Both the position numbers and the translations under genes were made by a program. Below, in pieces: positions 1 to 5,158 of a stretch of 13,262 bases of DNA; the stretch's first letter is position 1; every line of letters begins with the position of its first letter. This DNA is from JBGAMH01 sp044222045 (GTDB lineage: Bacteria; Eisenbacteria; RBG-16-71-46): NCBI GenBank assembly GCA_044222045.1, contig JBGAOB010000113.1, forward strand, positions 1-13,262, read 5' to 3'. The notes beneath the pieces were generated by a model, which was not told the origin of the DNA, ran no database searches, and worked only from the letters and a program-made list of their open reading frames with translations.

Positions 1-1
1 G

Positions 2-73
2 CCCGCCCGCGCACCCGCCACCGCCACGGCGCGGCGGACGCGCGACGACTTCGCCCCGGAGGACGGACCTTGA
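2..73 (+). CDS. 3' end of an unidentified upstream gene
   Basis: Reading from base 2 gives an open frame to the window edge that ends with the residues DDFAPEDGP and a TGA at 71-73. The stop overlaps the TTG start of the deacetylase (TTGA), which is the usual sign of translational coupling in this window. Only 23 residues are visible; they are rich in Ala, Arg and Pro and match no family I know. It may be the C-terminal tail of a real protein, but a short open frame in DNA this GC-rich can also occur by chance. Confidence 0.4.
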   Translation, partial: PARAPATATARRTRDDFAPEDGP

Positions 74-774
74 GCGTGTTGCACCATCCGCGCGTGCAGG
101 CCACGGCGGCGCGCCACCTGCTGTGCCGCGTGGAGCACGCCTACGGCCGGTTCGCGCTCACGTTCGACGACGGGCCGAGCGCCACCTGGACGCCGCGCGT
201 GCTCGACGTGCTCGCCGCGTTCGGTGCGCGCGCGACGTTCTTCCAGCTCGGCATGAACGTGCGCCGTCACCCCGCGCTGTCGCGGCGCGTGCGCGACGAG
301 GGCCACGAGCTGGCCGTGCACGGCATGATCCACCTGCCCCCGCCCGTGCTGCCGCGGCTCGTGCTGGGCTGGGAGGTGGACCGCGGGCTCGCGGCCCTGC
401 ACGAGGCGACGGGCGAACGCGTGGAGCACTACCGTCCGCCGTTCGGACTGATGCGCCCGAAGCAGGCGCAGCGCATGCGCGGGCGAGGGCTCACGCCCGT
501 GCTGGGCGACATCTACCCGCGCGACGTGGAGCGGCCGGGCGCGGAGCGCATCACCCGGCGCGTGCTGGACCGGCTGCAGGCCGGATCCATCGTCATCCTG
601 CACGACGCGAGCGGCATCGGGGACGTGGACCGCAGCCAGACCGTGGAGGCGCTGCGAAGCGTCCTGGAGGCGGCGCGCGGCTGGGGGCTCGAGGCCGTGA
701 GCGTGCGCGAGCTGCGCGCGACCGGGGCGCGGGGCGCGGCCGCGAGCGCGCCGGGGCCGAACGGCGCCGGCTGA
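70..774 (+). CDS. Polysaccharide deacetylase, NodB homology (CE4) domain
   Basis: Family role: metal-dependent removal of N- or O-acetyl groups from a polysaccharide such as peptidoglycan, chitin-like polymer or exopolysaccharide. The 234-residue protein shows the CE4 motifs in order: TFDDGP at 31-36 (catalytic base and metal Asp), the metal-binding His pair H84 and H88 in HGMIH, RPPFG at 122-126, a GDIYPRD motif near 146-152, and LHD at 177-179 with the second catalytic His. Start: TTG at 70 has GGAGGA at 58-63 and overlaps the upstream stop, which favours it although TTG is rare. I see no signal peptide or membrane segment, so it may act in the cytoplasm or leave by another route. The last ~20 residues are a low-complexity Ala/Gly/Pro tail. 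It converges with the pilin operon. The exact substrate cannot be told from sequence. Confidence 0.93.
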   Translation: MSVLHHPRVQATAARHLLCRVEHAYGRFALTFDDGPSATWTPRVLDVLAAFGARATFFQLGMNVRRHPALSRRVRDEGHELAVHGMIHLPPPVLPRLVLGWEVDRGLAALHEATGERVEHYRPPFGLMRPKQAQRMRGRGLTPVLGDIYPRDVERPGAERITRRVLDRLQAGSIVILHDASGIGDVDRSQTVEALRSVLEAARGWGLEAVSVRELRATGARGAAASAPGPNGAG

Positions 775-1087
775 GCGCTCGGGCGCGCACGTGAAGGGGG
801 CCGCCCCGAAGGGCAGCCCTGTGCGTCGTTTCGCCGGCCTGGTTCAGCCGGGAGTAGCGCTCGCCGGACGGGATGCGCTCGGCTGGGCCGGACGCTGCTT
901 CGAGCCTGCATCCGAAGGGAACGGCTGCGAGTTCGGCGCCGGAGCCGCCACCGGCTGCGCGGTCGTCGGCGTGTTGCGGGTCAGCCGAGTCCCACGGGAT
1001 GGCCAGGGCCGCCACCGCCACGAACAGCGCCACGTAGAGCGGGATGCGGTTTCCGGAGGGTGCGCTGGGTGCGGGGGACTGGGCCAC
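593..1087 (-). CDS. Possible small membrane protein downstream of pilX (3' end uncertain)
   Basis: A GTG start at 1087 lies three bases after the pilX-like stop, as expected for the next gene of the operon. The first ~40 codons look coding: a Pro/Ser-rich N-terminus, then a hydrophobic stretch (IPLYVALFVAVAALAIPW) that could be one membrane helix or an uncleaved anchor. After about residue 45 coding character weakens, and the frame runs on antisense into the deacetylase gene for about 180 bases, which is unlikely to be real. The UUCG hairpin at 798-819 falls inside the frame and looks like a terminator, so the true stop is probably upstream of ~820 and may be hidden by an indel. I do not recognise a family. 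In the Pseudomonas cluster this slot holds pilY1 or pilE, but nothing here resembles either. Confidence 0.38.
   Translation of the reverse strand: MAQSPAPSAPSGNRIPLYVALFVAVAALAIPWDSADPQHADDRAAGGGSGAELAAVPFGCRLEAASGPAERIPSGERYSRLNQAGETTHRAALRGGPLHVRARALSRRRSAPARSRPRPAPRSRAARARSRPRAPSRAPPPGRFAAPPRSGCGPRPRCRSRRAG
798..819 (-). terminator. Candidate terminator hairpin of the pilin operon
   Basis: On the minus strand GGGCTGCCC, loop TTCG, GGGCGGCCC forms a 9-bp stem (one G-U pair) closed by the very stable C(UUCG)G tetraloop. It lies between the convergent pilin operon and deacetylase gene. The bases after it (CCTTCAC) are only weakly U-rich, so it is not a textbook intrinsic terminator. On the plus strand the same sequence has one mismatch and a less stable loop, so the minus strand is preferred. 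Confidence 0.4.
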
Positions 1088-1090
1088 GGC

Positions 1091-2746
1091 TCAGATCTCC
1101 TTCCATGAGAGGGTGCGCGCGATGGGACGGTCGGCGTTGAAGCGGTTCGTCGTCGGGTAGTACGGCGGGATCAGGCCGCGCTTGTCGTAGTGGAAGTCAC
1201 GGGCGAATCCCGTCTGCAGCACGCCGGACGTGTTGAACGTGAAGAAGGCGCCGTAGTACTGCGTCACCATGCCGCCGCGCAGGTGGAACGTGCCGCGCGG
1301 GCTGCCGGTGTTGTAGCTGTCGACACAGAACTGGCCCGTGGCGCCGGTCGCCATGATGTAGGCGTCCAGGTTGCAGTCGTTCGGAGCGCCGGTGCCCACG
1401 CGCACGGAACCACCCGACGAGTAGATGCCGAGCACGTTCGTCTTGCGGTCGTAGCTGTCGCACGTGATGTCGCGCTGCACCACGATGTCGCCCGTGGCGC
1501 ACACCAGCAGCTGCGTGCCCTCGGCGATCGCCGGCCGCACCACGCCCGAGGCCCGGTCCGGCCCGCGCAGGTCGGAGATGCCCGACGTGCAGAACAGCGC
1601 GCCGCGCGGGACGCCGTTGTACGTGACCGCGCCACCGCTCGGCGGGTCGTACGTGGTCTGGCCGGTGGCCCGGTTCACGGTGATGTCCCACGTCGACGTG
1701 CCCTGGGTGACGCTGTAGTACTGGATGTTCGTGGTGGTGTCGGCCCACATCTTGACCTGGTTCGCCGCGCCCTGGATGTAGATGCCGCCGGTGACGACGC
1801 CACCGCTGGTCGGCACGTACACGCCGTTCGGCGGCGCGGTCGTGCCGGCGCTCAGGCCGAGCCAGCCGCGAATGTCGGAGTTCGTGGGCGTGGTCGTCGG
1901 CGAGGTCGGGGCGCCCGCCGCCATCGCCTGCTGGTTGATCGTGTTCGTGGGCAGGGTGACGACCGACTCACCGCGGTTGAAGTGACCGCCGTACACCGGG
2001 TAGTCGTACGGGGCGTAGTTGCTGGCGTTCGCCTGGCGCGGGTTGTTGTTGTTGTAGAACCACGCCTGCGAGTTGACGCTCGTCACCAGGTCGTCGAAGC
2101 GCGGCTGGTAGGCGAAGCGGAACTGGCCGTTCGTGTGCACGCGGCCGTCGAAGCGAACGCTCGACGTGAACCACACCGCGCTGCCGTCGGCCATGGAGTG
2201 CGTGTTCGTGAACAGCAGGTAGTCCGCGAACGAGCCGCGTTCGGCGCTCACGCGCAGCAGGCCCTGGGCCTGCACGCGGCGCAGGCCGGTCGCGCGGGTG
2301 TTGCCGGTGGACTGGATCGTGAAGAAGTAGTTGTAGACCTGCGACGTGTCCGTGACGCTGCTGTCCTGGAACGAGATCACGCCCGTGGCCGAGAACGGAG
2401 GATTCGTGGCGGTCGTCGAGATGCCGCCCATCGGGAACAGCGCCGTCGGGGCGGTGATGATCTTCGAGTTCGGCAACGCGCCCGCGTTCGTCCAGGCCGT
2501 GAGGCAGCTGTCCAGCTTCGTCTGGGCGATGTTCGCCAGGAACTGCTCGTTCACGCGGATGCCGGCGTCGGCGGCGTAGAGCGAGATCTTGGCCGTCTGC
2601 ACGTTGGACGAGATCGAGCGTTCACCCGTGCTCGTGCTCATGAACGTGGCGACCATCACGGTGGACAGCAGCACGATCAGCACGGCCGCGACCAGCGCGA
2701 TGCCCTTCTCACGGCGAGGTTCGTTGTCGTTACGGATGGGGAGCAT
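1091..2746 (-). CDS. PilX N-terminal / DUF4900-type pilus assembly protein
   Basis: A 551-residue protein that begins like a PilX minor pilin: REKGIALVAAVLIV, with a probable prepilin peptidase site after G15 and a hydrophobic helix to about residue 35. Glu at mature position 5 is absent, as is common in the PilX class. The stretch from residue ~171, with DYLLFTNTH and GRVHTNGQFRF (201-211), looks like DUF4900. The rest is Thr/Ser/Gly/Asn-rich, probably beta-structured, with six Cys that could form disulfides outside the cell. Gammaproteobacterial PilX is much shorter, roughly 150-200 residues. The ATG start at 2746 has GAGAGG upstream and sits nine bases after the pilW stop. Inferred role: part of the minor-pilin initiation or tip complex of a type IV pilus or related pseudopilus. 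DUF4900 has no established function. Confidence 0.85.
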   Translation of the reverse strand: MLPIRNDNEPRREKGIALVAAVLIVLLSTVMVATFMSTSTGERSISSNVQTAKISLYAADAGIRVNEQFLANIAQTKLDSCLTAWTNAGALPNSKIITAPTALFPMGGISTTATNPPFSATGVISFQDSSVTDTSQVYNYFFTIQSTGNTRATGLRRVQAQGLLRVSAERGSFADYLLFTNTHSMADGSAVWFTSSVRFDGRVHTNGQFRFAYQPRFDDLVTSVNSQAWFYNNNNPRQANASNYAPYDYPVYGGHFNRGESVVTLPTNTINQQAMAAGAPTSPTTTPTNSDIRGWLGLSAGTTAPPNGVYVPTSGGVVTGGIYIQGAANQVKMWADTTTNIQYYSVTQGTSTWDITVNRATGQTTYDPPSGGAVTYNGVPRGALFCTSGISDLRGPDRASGVVRPAIAEGTQLLVCATGDIVVQRDITCDSYDRKTNVLGIYSSGGSVRVGTGAPNDCNLDAYIMATGATGQFCVDSYNTGSPRGTFHLRGGMVTQYYGAFFTFNTSGVLQTGFARDFHYDKRGLIPPYYPTTNRFNADRPIARTLSWKEI

Positions 2747-2755
2747 GGCGTCCTC

Positions 2756-3628
2756 TCAGAAGGTCCGCGGTCGGACGACCGCCCACGTGGAATCGATCGT
2801 CGTCGGCAGTCGCGAGTCGGCGACACTCAACCCGACCACGGGCGCGATCTTGTCCACGAAGTCCAGATCGTTGGGACTGCGCGTCCATGTGCCATCCTGC
2901 ATCAGGTACCACACACGGAAGGCATCGGCGTCGTAGGCCACCACCTGCGGCGCCTGGCCGAACTCGCGCCGCATCAGCGCCGGGCGGCGGTACGTCGTCC
3001 GGTTCATGTAGTAGGTCGTGACGGTGGCCTTGTAGACACGCGTGGTGCTCGCCGGGTAGCCGCCGCTCGGCGGCCAGCTCGGATGCGACACGCCGGCCAC
3101 GTACACGTTGTAGAGCGACGTGGCCGCGTGCGCGAGCGTGTTGCCGGAGATGCCCGTCACCTGGAACAGGTGCGCGCGCTGTCCGTTCGTCAGGATGATG
3201 AGGTCGTTCACCGCGAAGCCCGAGGCGTCGGTCACGGTCAGCGCCGACGTCGGCAGCGCCATCGCCGCCGACAGCGTGGTGTTCGCCTGCCACGCGCCGA
3301 CCAGGCGCAGCGAGTCGGACGTGCTCGCCGTGGTCGAGTCCGGGCCCGGCGTGATCGACTCCAGCGACGACGCCGTGCCGTTGTTGCTGAACTCGACCGT
3401 GAGCCGGCCCCAGCCCGATCCGGCCATGCGCGTCTCGCGCTCGATCAGCTGGATCGCCGCGCGCGCCTGCTGCCGCTTCTCGGCGATGCTGGTGACGCGC
3501 GCGGTCTGGTTCTGCGAGCGGAAGAACGAGCCGTAGATGCCGGCGACGACCATGCCCAGCACCACGAGCGTGATCATCAGCTCGATCAGCGAGAAGCCGC
3601 GGGAGCCCCGCATGCGGTCACCGCGCAT
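2756..3628 (-). CDS. pilW: PilW-type minor pilin
   Basis: A 290-residue prepilin-like protein. The type III signal is clear: a short basic leader ending in G11, then F12 with Glu at mature +5 (GFSLIELMITLVVLGMVV), and a hydrophobic helix of about 20 residues. It is followed by an amphipathic stretch with EKRQQARAAIQLIERETRMAGSG, typical of PilW/PilJ-type minor pilins, and a Thr/Ser-rich C-terminal domain. The ATG at 3628 overlaps the pilV stop (TGATG) and has GGGAGG six bases upstream; an internal ATG at 3613 would give a shorter leader but lacks a good ribosome site. By analogy with Pseudomonas PilW it should join the minor-pilin priming complex in the inner membrane and pilus tip. A general-secretion pseudopilin of the GspJ type is the main alternative. 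Confidence 0.88.
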   Translation of the reverse strand: MRGDRMRGSRGFSLIELMITLVVLGMVVAGIYGSFFRSQNQTARVTSIAEKRQQARAAIQLIERETRMAGSGWGRLTVEFSNNGTASSLESITPGPDSTTASTSDSLRLVGAWQANTTLSAAMALPTSALTVTDASGFAVNDLIILTNGQRAHLFQVTGISGNTLAHAATSLYNVYVAGVSHPSWPPSGGYPASTTRVYKATVTTYYMNRTTYRRPALMRREFGQAPQVVAYDADAFRVWYLMQDGTWTRSPNDLDFVDKIAPVVGLSVADSRLPTTIDSTWAVVRPRTF

Positions 3629-4047
3629 CACATGCCTCCCGATTCCGGCACCACGATGACCACCTGGGCCTCGGAAGCGCCGCTCGTGCTGTTGCGGCTG
3701 ACGCGGACGGTGACGCGCTTGCAACCGGTCAGCGGCGCGTCCTCTTCGACGTCCCACTGCACGTAGTACGCGCCGTCGTACGGGTTGCTCGCGTCCACGT
3801 GGTTGCCGGCGTCGAGGTTGGAGCCGTCGTACACGGTCGTGAGCAGCTGCTCGGCGCGCATGGCCGCGATCTGCGAGGCACGGGTCTGCTGGCCGGCGCG
3901 GCCGACGCGGTTCGAGCCGGCGGGGATCACCATCGCCAGTCCGAGCACGCCCACGGCGAACACGACCATGGCGATCAGCACCTCGATGAGCGAGAAGCCT
4001 GCCGCGCGGCGGGCGCGGGAACGGGTGTTTCGGGCGCGAGCGTTCAT
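3628..4047 (-). CDS. pilV: PilV-type prepilin / minor pilin
   Basis: A 139-residue protein with a long, Arg-rich prepilin leader (16 residues plus G17), then FSLIEVLIAMVVFAVGVLGLAMV carrying Glu at mature +5 and the G-x-L-G-L pattern typical of PilV and GspI. The segment RASQIAAMRAEQLLTTVYDG that follows matches the family, where this helix packs into the pilus core. The C-terminal part is a short beta-rich domain ending VVIVVPESGGM. Its ATG at 4047 overlaps the stop of the GspH/FimT gene (ATGA), and its own stop overlaps the pilW start, so the three genes are translationally coupled. Role by homology: a minor pilin recruited to the initiation complex. GspI of a type II secretion system cannot be excluded, but the PilW and PilX neighbours favour a type IV pilus. 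Confidence 0.88.
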   Translation of the reverse strand: MNARARNTRSRARRAAGFSLIEVLIAMVVFAVGVLGLAMVIPAGSNRVGRAGQQTRASQIAAMRAEQLLTTVYDGSNLDAGNHVDASNPYDGAYYVQWDVEEDAPLTGCKRVTVRVSRNSTSGASEAQVVIVVPESGGM

Positions 4048-4523
4048 CGGCGGTAGGTCAGTCCCGCGGCCGACACCCAGAGAGTGTCCCGCTTGTTCTT
4101 GTCGTTCTTCATGATCAGCTGCCCACCCTGCTGTCCCGGCCACAGGATGCCGCTGATGTCGAAGGTCACCGTGTCGACCGGGGTCAGCGCCACCGACGCC
4201 AGCTTCGTCTTCGAAGGCAGCGTCCGGCGGATGACCGTTTCGGTGGACTGGATGACGCGGTCGTTGTTCGAATCCACGTGCATCTGGTACGTGGTCACGT
4301 CGGTGGTCGTCGTCCCGTTCGCAAAGCGCACGTACACCGGAGCCCGGCGGGTCACGGCCAGCTGCCGGGCCCCGCGCAGATCGTTCGACAGCTGCGCGCG
4401 GGCCTGGCGAAGGGCCAGGGTCTGGCGGAAGCTGGCGGTCGATGGGATCGCGATCGCGAGCACCACGCCCGCGACCACCACCACGATCATCAACTCGATG
4501 AGTGTGAATCCTCGCTGATTCAT
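4044..4523 (-). CDS. GspH/FimT family pseudopilin
   Basis: First gene of the pilin operon, 159 residues. MNQRG then FTLIELMIVVVVAGVVLAIAIP is a textbook type III signal: cleavage after G5, N-methylated F6, Glu10 at mature +5, and the Pro ending the hydrophobic helix. The stretch LRQARAQLSNDLRGARQLAVTRRAPVYVRF is the conserved GspH/FimT helix and first strand (selection of random-length ORF region as a minor pilin FimU/FimT type). Start: ATG at 4523 has AAAGGA at 4531-4536, seven bases upstream; upstream extension of the frame is not coding. The mature protein should sit in the inner membrane and enter the pilus tip. A sigma-54-type promoter lies about 40 bases upstream, so this gene probably opens the transcript. 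Confidence 0.9.
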   Translation of the reverse strand: MNQRGFTLIELMIVVVVAGVVLAIAIPSTASFRQTLALRQARAQLSNDLRGARQLAVTRRAPVYVRFANGTTTTDVTTYQMHVDSNNDRVIQSTETVIRRTLPSKTKLASVALTPVDTVTFDISGILWPGQQGGQLIMKNDKNKRDTLWVSAAGLTYRR

Positions 4524-5158
4524 GTCGTCGTCCTTTGGAACGGTTTCCCCCGCAGGGCACAGCGCAAGACAGATGCCACGCGCTCGCGCGGAGGCGGTGC
4601 ACACTCCTGCAACGAGTTCTCGGCCAAAACCCCCGTCACATGAGCGGCTTGCCCCGTGAATCCTGCACGGCGCCGGCGTGCAGATCGCGCGTCGCCGGGC
4701 GGCGCTGGCGCAGACAGGTCCGCGCCGCGACCACGTGCTCGCGCTGCCGCTGCGGCGGCCAGTGCCGCGCGCGCGTCCGGCCCCGGGCGCGCCGGCGGGA
4801 GCGCGGCCGACCGCGGCGTGCTCGCCGACGGTCCCACGGGGCGTGACGGCTGCCGCGGGACCGCCGCGCGACGCCGGCCCGCCTGCACCTCGGTTCCGCC
4901 GGGCCGTCCTCGCGACTCCCCGACGGCTCGCCCGTCGACCCGGCGGGCCGCCGCCGCGGCGGATTCCCCGTCGAGCCAGCCGCCACGCGGCCGGTGTAGC
5001 CGACGTTCTCCGGCCGGGTACACGCGCGAGTTGAGCCCTGCGAGTGCCCGACCTTCGTGCTAACCTGCCGCGCCGAATCCGCCCCCTCGACCGCCACCTC
5101 CGGACCCACGATCTGTGCGCCCTCGTGCTCGCAGGTCCTTGTGCCGCTTGAGGACCCC
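4524..5158. other. Divergent intergenic region between the pilin and sucA operons
   Basis: About 635 bases, extremely GC-rich from 4640 to 5020. Several frames are open on both strands, but their translations are Ala/Arg/Pro/Gly runs without motifs, and none has a convincing ribosome site, so I call no gene. The pilin promoter lies at the left end. A perfect 12-bp palindrome CCGCCGCGGCGG sits at 4951-4962. TGCTAACCT at 5058-5066 resembles an extended -10 element and could serve sucA with a leader of roughly 90 bases; the only -35-like hexamer (TTGAGC, 5031-5036) is 24 bases away, too far for a standard promoter, so this is weak. Confidence 0.5.
4564..4578 (-). promoter_or_regulatory. Sigma-54-type (-24/-12) promoter of the pilin operon
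   Basis: On the minus strand the sequence TGGCATCTGTCTTGC matches the RpoN consensus TGGCAC-N5-TTGC, with the invariant GG and GC separated by exactly ten bases. The predicted transcription start is near 4552, giving a leader of about 30 bases before the AAAGGA ribosome site and ATG at 4523. Known precedent: type IV pilin genes in several bacteria are driven by sigma-54 with the PilS/PilR two-component system. No PilR binding site could be identified by eye. Confidence 0.6.

Noticed and set aside
790..930. Possible riboswitch on the minus strand (GAAA and ACGCACAGGGC blocks recall the c-di-GMP GEMM class)
   Set aside because: The required P1b stem and spacing are missing, and it lies after, not before, the pilin genes.
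1190..3766. 858-residue open frame antisense to the pilin genes
   Set aside because: Composition is Arg/Ala/Val/His-rich without any family motif; the opposite strand has clear prepilin signals and coupled start-stop overlaps.
3781..4523. Type II secretion pseudopilins (GspH/GspI) instead of pilus minor pilins
   Set aside because: Possible from the short genes alone, but the PilW and PilX-type neighbours and the sigma-54 site fit a type IV pilus better; kept as an alternative only.
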